A stretch of 64,000 bases of DNA from Diphasiastrum complanatum (GCA_029204225.1 CM055102.1:7501-71500); one strand, 5' to 3'. Shown: positions 43,587-55,509, counted from the first letter of the stretch. A program made the numbers and translations. The notes: generated by a model from the letters alone, not told the origin.

Positions 43587-44325
43587 GTAGTGACAGTGGT
43601 TGATGGTAATGCAGTTAGTAATTGTAATGCAAAATCATCTACGTTGACTGTGGAGTCAAGTAGGGTGGAGATTTGTACAGGGGAGGGCTTTTGTGGAAGT
43701 GTCGAAGGGAAGCCCGTGTTGAGAGTTAATAAGGGTGTAGAGGTGGCAGTAAATGGTGGGGTGGTGGTGGGAGCGTGAGAGCAAGTAATGGCGAAGAGAT
43801 TGCTTGTGTGGACGGAATCATGCCCATAGGATCAAAGCTGAAAGTGCTTGCCATTTCGGAACTGTCTGCTGCTGCTGCTACTGCTTGTCGATGTTGTTGG
43901 ATCTGGTGAAGTAAGGCCGCCTGCTGCTCTAGGACTTCCTTTGGGACCTGAGATGGTTTAAGGCTCCCTCCAGATTCAGCATATTCTACCCCGATGTCGT
44001 TGGATAGAATGTCATGCGGGACATCTACTTCTATGCTGACCGCCTTCCCTTTCTACTTCTTAGTAGGTGGGGCTGGTAAGACTGGTTCTGCTGTCGGTTG
44101 GGGGGTGGCTCGTTTTTTTGTGCTTAAATAAACAGCATTCAGCTCCTACCCCAATTGCTTGGTGACCAACATGTGGAGGAGATATCCACATTTGCTAGTT
44201 GATTTGCGGGCTTTCAGAGCTCCGCACAGTTTCTCCGCTACCTTCTCAGCCCACTTATAATTTTGAGTGGGGTCGTCCATTGTGAGGGTCAGAGAGAAGA
44301 GATCGCTCGGTGGGATGCGATCCAT
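43587..44325 (-). pseudogene. unidentified split protein, N-terminal part (piece 1)
   Basis: The minus strand reads from ATG 44325 (MDRIPPSDLFSLTLTMDD) through QNYKWAEKVAEKLCGALKAR to a TAG at 44146. The same frame continues through KKRATPQPTAEPVLPAPP, a further stop near 44055, then EVLEQQAALLHQIQQHRQAV. Between about 43826 and 43727 the frame shifts by one. The new frame stays open (SHAPTTTPPFTATSTPLL; VNVDDFALQLLTALPSTT) to the copia-2 insertion. The layout is a small N-terminal domain, a Gln-rich helix, then a Thr/Pro-rich linker leading into piece 3. Family unknown; a retroelement gag-like protein or a host gene are both possible. Confidence 0.55.
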
Positions 44326-44349
44326 CTTGGTGGTATGTACTGCCAATTA

Positions 44350-46482
44350 ACTTCATCCTGGAGTAATCATCTACTCAAGTTAATTAACAATGATCCAGAA
44401 ATCTCAAATGTCTAGGTGAAGGATTCAATTATACTAGTATGACACCACATTTAGATCCTTACCCAAATCATTTATAAGTTAATCCATAAATCTTCTATAC
44501 AAAGAAAAAGTTAACTCTGCAAGTATCTATCAAAACAATACTTGATCATATGCTTATGTTCACTGACTAGGTTAAGTGCACTAAATAACCCTAGTAACCA
44601 AGAATACACAATAGATTTATACAAGATTAATCGTGCACATATGTGAATAATCTCACTATGACCCAGTACATAAACACATTTTTATCTGACAGATTCCTCC
44701 AGAACCCACATATGTCTCACATATCTCACTTAGATCTTGTAACTCAGCTACAAAATAATTTCTATTCCTCGTGAGTAAATAACATATTCGGAAAATCTCT
44801 GAGACGAATAACATTCACTCTCAACAGTTTTCCAATCCATCTTATCTCTAATTACATAATTTTTTCCAATCAATCAACCGCTCTCTAATCCTAGTGCTCA
44901 AACTATGATTAGGTTGATCCCAATATAGAACTCTCAGACTTAAATTCTGATCAAATTTACTTCTATTCCAATCAAAATGGAATTAGTGACGTTTGACCTT
45001 TTACTACACTACTTATAGATAATGATTCAAATTTCAAACCTGTTCTAGATCCAGATTGTCCACACAATCCCTAGAGAATTTCTCTTATTCGAAAAGTTTC
45101 AATTAGGTATCTTACTTTGAATCTATCTGAAATTACTTTCAAAAAAATCTCATTTCTACACCACAGTTGGTTCTTTTCTAAAAACTACGCAATCCATAGA
45201 TTCCCAAATAGAATTTTATCCCACCACTTCACCCCTCCTTTTAAAGAAATTATAAATTTCAAATAAAATTAACTAGAAAGATGATATATGAAAATATCTA
45301 AATCCAAAAAAAGTCAGTAATAAGTACTTCCACTAAAGGATTCACTCTATTACAAACAAGACCTTTCCTTCAAATTGATGTGAAAAATGCACTCAGGAAA
45401 TGCAAATTCTAGCTAGAAAACTCTGGTGACAAACTGATAAATAAAATTTCGAATGATTCGCAAAACTTTCTCGAAACTCGAATTATTTTTGTTCGAGAAT
45501 AATTCGTGTTGGATCAAGCAGGCTCTGTAACACAACCAAACGGAACGAGACGAATTCTAAACAAAAACGAAACGAAACGAAGCGAAGCGAAGCGAAACTT
45601 AAATGAGCTCTAACATTGATTCATGCTGGAAGCATGGAAGCATACAGATTACAAAACGAAATAAAACGAAGCGAAAATAATTCACGACAAGACCAATCAA
45701 GCTCTGCAACGAGACGAGACAAAACGAAACAACACGAGTCAAAATGAAACAAAACAAAACGAAACCTAAGTGAGCCTCTGAAATTGATTTACACTTATAG
45801 TCAAGTGATTGTGAAGTGAAACACGAAGCGAAGCGAAGCGAAAGCATTCACGAACAAAATCAGTTTGTCAGGAATTCAGATATGATTGCTGGTCACTGCC
45901 AGCTATATCATTCCTACAATCCTTCAAAGAGTAGACATACACTGTTGATCTACGTTAACAAATTAACATAGCATTCAACGAAATCAAACCAATGTGTCGA
46001 ATTGAATGAAATAGGTGAATCAGACACAAGAATAATATCAGACAAAAAATTCATTCAAGATCATACAATGTATAGAATAACATGTGCATAACTGCTACAA
46101 CATTACCTATTGATCTTCTTGAATTTTAACAGCACTGCATGACAGATCCACGCAGTGCATTGGCGTGAGAGAAATACAATTCTCTCACGAATCATGTCTC
46201 ACTTACTAGCGGACCTTTGGATCTACTGATCCTCTCAAAATTGTCTCGCTCACAAGCAGACTGCATTCTAAATATTTTCGTGTCTATTCTAGCTTATGCA
46301 TCAATCAGAAAGTGTATAGTTCATGAACAATTTCGTGTCGCATCTTGTAACTTACAGACTAGAAAGATTAAACATCTACAACTAATCATGAATTACAAGA
46401 GTGGTAGATTAGCCATGATCTAGAATACTTCTGATGATGTCATGATATCAGATCAAATATTTGTACCCCTTGGTACTTGGAG
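44350..46482 (-). repeat. LTR-like region upstream of the split protein
   Basis: No coding domain. About 45180-45340 is the reverse complement of a sequence in the gypsy LTR-like region at 16.5-16.64 kb. Its position 5' of piece 1 suggests that the split protein may belong to an LTR element. No clear primer-binding site was seen at the junction near 44350. Confidence 0.4.
45530..45850. repeat. degenerate (AARCG)n pentanucleotide clusters
   Basis: Three clusters of AAACG/AAGCG units (about 45545-45598, 45650-45770 and 45820-45845) are separated by non-repetitive sequence. They are probably simple-sequence expansion inside the LTR-like region. Confidence 0.8.
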
Positions 46483-46637
46483 TGGATCTTACCCTCAGGA
46501 TACTCACCATGCTCATTATCATCTTCCCATCCTCTTGCTCAAGCTAGTTGGAGAAGCCATAGCGTAGACTAGTTGGGAGACTGCCATAGTCATGCTAGAT
46601 GAAGCCATAGCCAACGGAGGATGCGAAACGTACAACA
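46483..46637 (+). repeat. 155-bp LTR, left
   Basis: TGGATCTTACCC to CGTACAACA, followed directly by the primer-binding site. It differs from the right copy at four positions by eye. Confidence 0.85.
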
Positions 46638-46638
46638 T

Positions 46639-46655
46639 TGGTGCCGTTGCCGCTC
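46639..46655 (+). other. primer-binding site of the short-LTR element
   Basis: TGGTGCCGTTGCCGCTC begins one base after the LTR. It resembles the Athila/Tat-type site (TGGCGCCGTTGCCGGGGA) over its first 13 bases with one change. Confidence 0.75.
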
Positions 46656-47381
46656 TTTTTTTCGATTTTTCTCCGTTTCTAGCCACGATGTTTGCTTGTT
46701 CTTGTTTTTGCCTATTATACATTTCTAGTTGCTCTTCTTGTTCTTGCTTGTTTGATTTTTGCATCCTTCTTGCATTTTTGTTACTTGTTTTTAATATCCA
46801 TCTTGCTTCCTTTTCGCATCACCCTTGTTTTTAGCACACCATCCTTCCAGCCCTCAAGCGCCCATCAGCCATTTGGAGCACACCATCCTCCCCTCCTTCC
46901 ACACCGTCCTACAACCTTTAAGGAGAGGAGGGGTGTTTTCAAAGCAATCTACTATTTTCAAAGGAGCAAAACGGGCTCCCAGGTTTTTTCAGGTGCTTTG
47001 GAAGCGTGGATCTGTATGGGGTGCATCCAAGGTATAAGGTATAGAACACAAACAGCTGGTTTTTGGGTGTCCACGGATTTCTTGTGTTGTCCATGGGCTT
47101 GTCTAGCATGTTGTTTTAGTCGTTTTTCAGTCGCATCCAGCCTTGGTGTCTTGGGTTCACTCCTATACCAGTTTCTGTATCAGGGATGGGAATAGGAGAT
47201 TTGTTAGATGATGTTTGCGCAGATACTGTAGCTGACACAACAGGGATTAGGCGTAAGTAAATTGTGCTCTTCAGGCTATTCAAAAATCAAATGTTGTGGT
47301 TTTGGTTATTGATGCAATGGACTATGGATTTTAGCATCTTTTAAGCATCCTTACTCTTCGTCTCTTCTTTTAGCATCCTTT

Positions 47382-47850
47382 TCCACTCCCTTCCATGCTT
47401 TATTGTTGTCCTCAGAAGCTCTTCCAGCGTTGGAGTTCCAATCACATGGATTTATTACAGCGATGCAGGTCACGAGCAGTTCAATATCATCCGCTCATCT
47501 CCACATGAGCTCATGGGCTGATCTTTTGACAAAGTGTCCACTCCCTTCCACGCTTTCTTGTTGTCCTCAGAAGCTCTTCTAGCATTGGAGTTCCAATCAC
47601 ATGGATTTATTACAACGATGCAGGTCACAAGCAGCTTAGTATCATCCGTTCATCTCCACATGAGCTCATGGGTTGATCTTTTGACAAAGCGTCCACTCCC
47701 TTCCATGCTTTCTTGTTGTCCTCAGAAGCTCTTCCAGCATTGGAGTTCCAGTGACATGGATTTATTACAGTGATGCAAGTCACGAGCAGCTCAATATCCG
47801 TTCATCTACACATGAGCTCATGGGCTGACCTTTTGACAAAGCGTCCACTA
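47382..47850 (+). repeat. three tandem 155-bp units
   Basis: Units start at 47382, 47537 and 47692 (each TCCACTCCCTTCCA) and a partial fourth starts at 47844. Each contains TTGTTGTCCTCAGAAGCTCT, ACATGGATTTATTACA and CTCATGGGCTGATC. They differ at scattered positions. Short open frames in them are not supported as genes. Confidence 0.92.
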
Positions 47851-48589
47851 GTTCTAGTGTATCTTGCTATCTGGAACAAGAGCAGGGCACAATCTTCAGC
47901 CTTGTGAGGTCTAATCACAAAGTCTTAGACCATCAAGTTCTTCATGCATAATGCAGACCAAAATACTACACATCCTGACTCACTTCATCAGTGTGTGATG
48001 CATAAAGGGACCATGCGTTTTACGCCCGACCACTTGGACTTCACTATGCATGGAAAACTACACTCAAATGGCTGGTGCTGCGCAGACCCAGTTCTTGTCT
48101 GTCCCATTCCTACCTCCTACACCTGTCACATTTTTGAATTGAACTTCTTAGCTGCTATGAAGCCAAAGCACAATGAACATCTGCATCAATGTGTATCTAT
48201 TGTTAGTCACTTTTCTAAAGATTACAAATCTCTGATAATCATGCTTATGGCTGAGAAATTTCTCTGTCAGAGATCACTCTTCTGATGGAAAGTATTGTTA
48301 CTAACTAGCACATTTTTGCATTGCAAGTCCAACGCACTTTTCTATCTAGAAAGAGGCATAGTTCCAATTCATATATCAACGCACTTTCTGGACATAGATA
48401 GATGCATTTCTAGTAGCAAAATCAACACATCTTCTGCCCTCCAAATGCCCTCAGAAGTAGTGCATTGCATCGATGCCATTTTTTAAGTAGTGCAGGCCCT
48501 AAGATCCATCAAAATGGCCTGTCAAATTCTCTTCTCCCCTGCAAAGATGATGTGTGTAGAACTGCTCCAAAGGATTTGTGTTTTTGGCT

Positions 48590-49690
48590 GGGCGAGTGTG
48601 TGAAAAGCACATGGGTCACATTTTTTTTTTGGCTAGGCAGAAGTGTACGAGTAGGGCAAATTGTTTTGGACTTTCTAGACATTAAAATCCACTATTTGGG
48701 CTGAGAAAACTAGTATAATCAGTGATAAATGTTAGAGCTGGGCTATTACACTACTCGCACAACCATTTTTGGAATTTGGAGGTACTAAGGTCCATCTTTT
48801 GGACCTGTGCGAGTACTCAAAATTAGCCTCACATGGATTTTAACACTGAGGTCTGATTTTTGGACTTTCGAAGTGCTTTTCAGCACTAACATGATTTGCA
48901 CAACATAATTAAGGTGTGCGAGTCATTCTTCAGGTGTGTGAGTCATTTCAAGTTATTTTTTATCTGCTTCCGATCTGTGAGCAAGTTCCTCACCATTCCA
49001 ACAATTGTGCAAGTACTTCAGGTAGGTTGTGTAAGTAGGTGTGATCTTCACCAAAGTCATGTGTGAGTAGGTTGTGTACACATCTTGTGCGAGTAGTGTG
49101 CGAGTAGTAAGTTCCTGTGGGCGAGTCATTTTCATAGTATGCGAGTAAGTTCCCGCATACGAGTCATTTTTCACCCCGAGTCGTGTGCGAGTACTTCCTT
49201 TGAGAGTCATTCCCACGGGTTCTAGATCCACAAGTACAGGTTTGTGCGAGTCATTCCCACGAGTTCTAGCTCCACGGGTACAGGTTTGTGCAAGTCATAT
49301 TCTGGCATGAGTCATCTTTCAAGTCTGGACGGGTCATTTTGAATTGTTCCCCTATGCGAGTCATTTCTAGTTCACTCGGGAATCCTTCAACCATGTGCGA
49401 GTCATCTTCCAACTCTGTGCGAGTCATCTTTTAAGTCTTGTGCGAGTCGTCCGTTTCTATCAACGAGTCATTTTTTTACTGAGTCATCTTCTGTGCGAGT
49501 CCTGTGCGGAGTCGTCCGTTTCTGTCCACGAGTCATTTTTTTGCGCGAGTCATCTTCTGTGCAAGTCCTGTGTGAGTGGTTCATTTCCGTCCATGAGTCA
49601 TGTTTTGTACGAGTCCCCAGTAATTTTCTTGCTCTATGGTCCATTTAAGTTGACTAGGTCCGAAATAACTCGCACAACTATACGAGTCAT
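48590..49690 (+). repeat. GCGAGT(CAT) short-motif array
   Basis: The exact hexamer GCGAGT occurs about 15 times between 48.59 and 49.56 kb, usually as TGTGCGAGTCATY, with as many near variants (ACGAGTCAT, GTGAGT, GCAAGT). Spacing is irregular, so it is not a simple tandem repeat. The complement ACTCGCAC occurs at 48756 and 49667 and again at 50965. No protein is encoded. Confidence 0.85.
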
Positions 49691-49739
49691 TCTCTGATTT
49701 TCTCAACAACTTTTGTCAGTTACAAGAATCCTAGAGGAG

Positions 49740-51330
49740 GGGAGCAATTTCAAAAAAAAAAACAAAAAACTCCCAAATAAAGTAAGAAAACCCAGAGCAA
49801 ACTTGTAGAAATACTTTCAAGTGCAAAATCTTTGATCTCTCCTAAAATAGAACTATCTAGTATTCGCATAGCCTATTTTTTGACAAGATCTGGACTTGTG
49901 CGAGTCCCAGGCATGCATGCGAATTCTATCCAGAGAGGTTCATTTGTGATCACAACAAAGACCCATAATTTCAAGCACTTCAAACTTAGTAAAATCCTCT
50001 AATCAACATCATATGGTTCCAGTCAAGAAAATCCAAGCTCTTGCAGATACACTTTGCACCTAGAATTGTACATATCCATCTTCCATCGTCGACAATCCTA
50101 TCATGATGAATCTGTTTTGATAGCCTTAGGCACCTCTAGTAGGGAATGCCTTAGAAGTGTCCTAGTAGGAAACCATAGATCCGTCATGATAAATTTGCCA
50201 AATTTGTCGATATCAACATCCATTACCCATCACCTAAGTGCATAGAATCTCAACATAGAGAGTGCTTGTTTTGTAACAAGTTTGTCTGAGATAGCTGCTT
50301 TTCTTGTAAGGAGTTCAATGTTATGTTAAGAGCATTCAGATCGCAAGGAGCAAATGGCCTGTCATAATCTCAAGCTAACAAATGTTGAGTTTTCTGAGTG
50401 CAAGTTTTGTATGCTGAGTTACTACTGACCGGTGGGGATCAATCCATTGCCTTCAAATCTTGAGACCGTTGATGAAGAGGCCTGTCCAGCTACTATCACC
50501 CTCAAGTGGTAATATGAGAATGGGAGACTCTAGTGAGGCGAATGACAGTGACGTGTCAACAATGCCAAACATGTCAAACCAGGGCCATATTTCATTGGAA
50601 TAACTCGCAACTATTATGAGACTCTATGTTATCACCATTGGTAAGATATAGAGCAAAAATGGCTATTTTTGCATAATTCATCATGGTAAGTATTCGCATA
50701 GAGGTAAAACATCTCTAAATGATTCCCAACGAAAACTTTAACACATGTGCGAATACTCTACTTACATATCTTGACCAAGAAATCGAAAAAGGCCCCCTTA
50801 AAATGATTAAAATTGGCCTGTGCGAATAGGTTGGAGGTACTTTTTTCCTAAGGACCAGAGGCTCTAGAAATATCAAGAAATTCCAAAGAAGGTGAGAGAA
50901 ACATAGCAACCTCCTCCAAATTATCTAACAATACAAATTCTTGATCTTTCCTCAAATAGTACTCGCACGGTACTCGTTTTAGCAAGCTTGGCCTTTGTGC
51001 AAACCTCTTCACTTGTGTGTGAATTCTTCAGAGCTAAAACTAGCAGATTCAGATCAAAACTTGGAAACTTAGCATCATAAATCCAAGCGTGAAAATGAGA
51101 TCTGTCACCGCCAAAAGTGAAACAGTGAGATATCTTTATACTTAGGCCTGTACATATTTACAATTACCATCAACATCTTGGTCACATATTCCTATCTCGT
51201 CTAGTTGGAGGTATATTCAGTAGGGATTGCCTTGGATATAACTTGGTAGGGAGCCATAGATAAGCAAGAGCAGGATATCACACTCATCATCCACCATCCA
51301 TCACCTAAGTATTGACTTTTTGCTAGAGCA
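49740..51330 (+). repeat. two degenerate direct copies about 1.1 kb apart
   Basis: About 49780-50260 resembles about 50890-51330. Shared blocks in order are AAAATCTTTGATC/AAATTCTTGATC, TACTCGCA-type motifs, TGTACATAT, GTAGGGAATGCCTT/GTAGGGATTGCCTT, ACCATAGAT/GCCATAGAT and CATCACCTAAGT. It forms part of the interior of the short-LTR element. Confidence 0.65.
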
Positions 51331-51359
51331 CCATGAGTGGGAAGTCAGATCAGCCTCCT

Positions 51360-51900
51360 CCCAAAGTGGAAAGGAGAATTTGATGGATTGATGCACCAAA
51401 TATGATGGAGAAACCGACCCCGTATGATTTCTTCAAGACTTCAAAAACACTTGTACATTCTACGGCGATACTTCTGAAGCTGAAAAGCTCAGACTATTCC
51501 CCATGATCCTACTTGGCGACACAAAGGAATGGTATGTGAATATTGAAAAGTTAGACACAGCCATGTGGATTGCACTCACGGTGGCCTCAGCTCCTCATCA
51601 ACATAGGCCAACCAAGGCCAATAGGCCCAATTTTTCATCAACCTCGATCCTCTGGTTCTATGAACCATCTTACACCACTTTTACATTCTCAACCAGAGTC
51701 TTCTTATCCTCGACCAATCGCTCCCCATCCAAAACAACAGTCTTTTGTAGAGAGTCAACATATTGCTACATCATCTATCACATAAGTTGATTCCGACTAC
51801 ATAGACCCAACGATGTCCTATATAGAAGATACCAATGTGCTTGCTCATCAAGTTGATCCATTTGCACATTACCAAAATTAGTAGTATTAGATGTGTCTAG
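51360..51900 (+). pseudogene. gypsy-type gag remnant inside the short-LTR element
   Basis: The plus strand reads a retrotransposon gag core broken by a stop and frameshifts (LQDFKNTCTFYGDTSEAEKL, then FPMILLGDTKEWYVNIEKL at about 51500-51560). A Pro/Ser-rich part and an Asp/Tyr-rich tail end at a stop near 51880. This is the only protein similarity found in the element's 7.2-kb interior. Confidence 0.65.
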
Positions 51901-53778
51901 GCACGTCTAGCCATACTGATTTTTTTTGTCATCCACGGATACATAGTTGCTTCTGATCCAGATAGAGTCCATCCTATCTGGCAACCATGTAAGGTCTATC
52001 TCAAACACCATCCATAGATAAGACCGAGAATGTACCACTTTAGCTCTGTGTCTTCATTACGTCTCTATGACCAAGCAATTGATATCATACCCTGGAGCCA
52101 AGTTTTGAGCTACCGTCTGATGAATCATTAGTTTTGTGTCTAGATGACAACGTATTTTTTTATCTGAGTGAAAGTAATCTAAGACATATTTATCTTATTG
52201 CATGCTATGTAAATGTTACATGTTATGACTTTATTTTTTCTTTTGTAACACTCTAGCTATGGCCTTGTGCCAAGTTTGATACTGGATTGCAAGAGTTTGG
52301 TCTAAGAGTATCATGCAAATCCTTCTATAGAGTTATCTACTACAATTTTTCATTTTTTTCTCTTATTTCAAGTTTTGTCCTGTCAACTATGTCGTTTGTT
52401 GCTACCTGTTTGTTTGTTCTATTGTCGTATGGTTTGGTGTGTTTTCTTTTGCAGCAGCACTATAGGTGATATTTCATTAGCAATTTTATTCTACCTCTAC
52501 AATTGCAGTATCACATGTATTTTCATTGGGATATATCTCTACATCTTTACCAATGATTTCAACAACTTTCAATATGAACAAAAAGAGCAATCAAGGACTT
52601 CAACAACAAATGCTTAGTTTGGCAACAAAAGGAGCATCTTATCATACTGCAACCATGATCTAGCAAAAGATCCATCCTCTCAACAAGCTGGAATATTTGC
52701 AACAACACCACCACCGCCATCATCAATAAGCAGTTGGTTTTACTAAGCGCTACAATATCCACGCTTTTCCAATTGCCTCACCATGGCCATCAAATCATTA
52801 ATAAAATGGTAGCTTGTACCCGCGAAGGGATCTCAAGTCACATCCAGAGGAAAATCTATGTGCAAATCGACGCAGAGGACCAATGTTCCTACCAACGCCA
52901 ATAACAATGCTTCATTGGAAAAATGTACATTGAGCAGTGGTCTCCCATACTATCGCTGTTGTACATCATCCATTCAATCATCTGTGGAGGCCGCAAAAAG
53001 CACAAGTCATCAGCGATCGACATCCCATAGGCCTACGTAAACTGAAAAAATCTCAAGTCAATCAGAGTTTGAAGCTATGAGCGCACAACCTCAATGACAA
53101 AGCTTTCAAAGATGAGCAATGATGATTCTGTGGAGAATTATACAAAGAGCATTGGTTATATTATGGACAGATATGCAAATCCACACAAGACCCATCTCAT
53201 TCCTTTTTCCATCCATCCATTCTCTCATTTTTCACCATATACTACATCTTGCAGCTTCATCTCACTTCCCCCATCCGATAAAATTTAAATGCAGAACTTG
53301 CCCATCAAGTTTAGGCTTTTCCTTTATCCGTAATGGCTTAAGTTATTCAGTTCTAAGTTTAAATTGTCATGGGCACTGCACATAGATATGTGATTTCAAG
53401 TTATGTAAAAGTTAGTCACAAAGGCCTATTGGGGGTTTATCCCATGGCACCAGTGTGATTCAAAGTTAAGTTAGTCTATGTGGCTTACTTGTCCCACATT
53501 GCATTTCTGTAAGTGACCACCACTCCAAGTATAAATAGGAGTGGAAGAGTCCATTTTTGAGAAGAACCTCATTTGCAATACAGGCCTATCTTTCTCTCTG
53601 AGTGTTCTCCCTTGTGTGGCTTCATGTACTGTGTTACTTCACATTGTATTGTATATTATTCATTTGGCAACAGGTTAAGTATATCTAGGCCCTCCATTCT
53701 CTAGTAGAGTAAGCCTTAGAGAATGAGATTTAGTTTAGGGTTTTATCTTTTAGGTTAAGTCATCATTTGTTAGTAACT
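51901..53778. other. 3' interior of the short-LTR element, no gene seen
   Basis: There are no conserved domains and only short open frames. A TATAAATAGG at about 53541 is promoter-like. Its use is unknown, because it lies outside the LTR as defined here. Confidence 0.4.
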
Positions 53779-53800
53779 AAGGAGAGAAAAGAGAGAAGAG
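53779..53800 (+). other. polypurine tract of the short-LTR element
   Basis: 22 consecutive purines (AAGGAGAGAAAAGAGAGAAG, then AG) stand directly before the right LTR. Confidence 0.85.
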
Positions 53801-53955
53801 TGGATCTTACCCTCAGGATACTCACCATGCTCATTATCGTTTTCCCATCCTCTTGCTCAAGCTAGTTGGAGAAGCCATAGCGTAGACTAGTTGGGAGACT
53901 ACCATAGTCATGCTAGATGGAGCCATAGCCAACGGAGGATGCGAAACGTACAACA
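53801..53955 (+). repeat. 155-bp LTR, right
   Basis: The same length and ends as the left LTR, four differences by eye. Confidence 0.85.
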
Positions 53956-54440
53956 ACGACTTACTAAATAACCATTCATAACCTGAGATTAAGTCAGTAC
54001 GAGCTAGGTCTAAAACATGAAAATTAACTAATTCCGTGTGTCCTTGCATCAAAACTGGGAGCTTCGAGACTTTTACATTCCAAGTCTCGAACTCTGCTCC
54101 TGAAGCTAGATAAACTTTATATCTATGATTGTTGGCTTCAGTTTCCAGGCTGAGTTTCTGCACAAGACGAGAATTAATAAAATTATGAGTTGAACCACTG
54201 TCCAATAAAATACTCACTTCTTGATCTTTAACTGTTCCAATTAAATAGAAAAGTTCATTAGGCAAGAAAGAAGTAGTATTAAAAGAACATTCACACTCAC
54301 AATCAGTCAAGTTAATTTCCAGTCTTACCATTGCCACTTGGGATCTCAATCATGTGAGCAGATTCTTTCTTTCTTTGTGGACAAAAATTCATCATATGTC
54401 CAGGCTTCTTACAGAAACAAGACACTTGCCACGTCAGTCT
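53956..54440 (-). pseudogene. gypsy zinc knuckle and aspartic protease fragment
   Basis: From 54440 downwards: a zinc knuckle with a damaged first Cys (SCFCKKPGHMMNFC), then an open frame with a gypsy protease (ILLDSGSTHNFINSRLVQKL, LDLARTDLISGYEWLF). The frame runs into the LTR of the short-LTR element at 53955, which adds unrelated codons at the end. It looks like a chromovirus relative of gypsy-B, here with the usual DSG active site. Confidence 0.85.
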
Positions 54441-55509
54441 GCCACCTAGGATTCACACGTGCAAGTTCAGAACAACCAAAAAACCTGTAGGAGGGCGCAC
54501 TTTTCCAAGGCCAAACTGCCTAAAAACTTGCAAACACTCAACCAAGCCTAAAAGTGATGATCCAAAAGTCTTAAATGGTGTTTAAGAGTTCCATGAAGCC
54601 TTCATACAGACCCTATGAAGTAGTATGGTCTGAGAACCATGAATTCTTGATTTCTAGAAGTCAAAATTGCTACAAACTTGATGGAATTGAAACATAAGCC
54701 TTTACCCACCAATTTATAAGTCTGATAGCTTGCTGGAAAGGTAAAAAGAAATACAAATCATATTGTGAAAATTCAAGAATGATCTCCTTATGGATTTAGA
54801 GAAATCCAACCCCCAAAAATCACCAAAATTGGTCAATTTTTGACACTTTTTGACTTCCTACAAACCAAATTGCTGGAATTCTTGGCTCTAGCTTCTAGGA
54901 CAACTTCAAAAGACTATGATTCATTTTTTCCCAGCTTCAATTGATGTTCTACAACCTCCTACCATCCAATTTCATGAAAAAACAAGCAAAAATCATGGAT
55001 TTTGGCCCTTTCTAGATTTTTTCACCATGCCCAATTGAAATTTAATGGCAAGAACGTTTTTCTAACCCACATGCAATCCAATATACAGAGTTATAACCAA
55101 TTAATTGATCTAAACTTGCTGGATATTGAATTCTACCATCTATTTTGTGCCAAAATCATGGAAAACAAGCCAAATTTGGCCACAAAAGAGCCTAGAATCC
55201 AAATACATGGGAAGATCCAACATGCAGCCTGAATTTCAACTATTTCAAAGTAAATTAACTTGCTGGAAATTTCAGATGCATAACTAGTTTTGAGCTACAC
55301 ATGCTAAAACTCCAAAAGGACAACCAAAATTGATTTCCTAGCACAATTCTTCATGAACCACAATGAATTTGAGAGAGATATGGATCATGAAAATTGAAAT
55401 TGGGAAGATTTACCAACTTGCAACCTTGCTCATCTCCTTGGATGAGAATACTAGTTGATTACCACCAAGCTCCAATGAAAAGCACCATCTCTCCAAGCTT
55501 GTAAGCCTT
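54441..55509 (-). other. probable untranslated leader of a copia-type element
   Basis: No coding domains. It follows a primer-binding site in the minus sense and resembles other copia leaders in composition. It is cut off at the gypsy fragment near 54440. Confidence 0.35.

Larger units (their letters stand above)
46483..53955 (+). mobile_element. non-autonomous LTR element with 155-bp LTRs and 7.2-kb interior
   Basis: Two 155-bp direct repeats bound a 7473-bp unit. A primer-binding site (TGGTGCCGTTGCC) follows the left one and a 22-base polypurine tract precedes the right one, so these are true LTRs. The interior has only one coding remnant, a gypsy-type gag piece at 51.4 kb, plus tandem and motif arrays; there is no pol. 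That fits a TR-GAG or LARD-like element. No matching 5-bp target duplication was found (TGGAG left, ACGAC right). Its right end lies in a gypsy protease frame. Confidence 0.8.

Noticed and set aside
46692-47195. 167-codon hydrophobic frame after the short LTR
   Set aside because: Low-complexity Leu/Phe/Ser sequence from a T/C-rich leader with no domain or conserved start.
47382-49690. A CRISPR array
   Set aside because: The repeats are long or irregular, without constant repeats and unique spacers, and the genome is a plant's.
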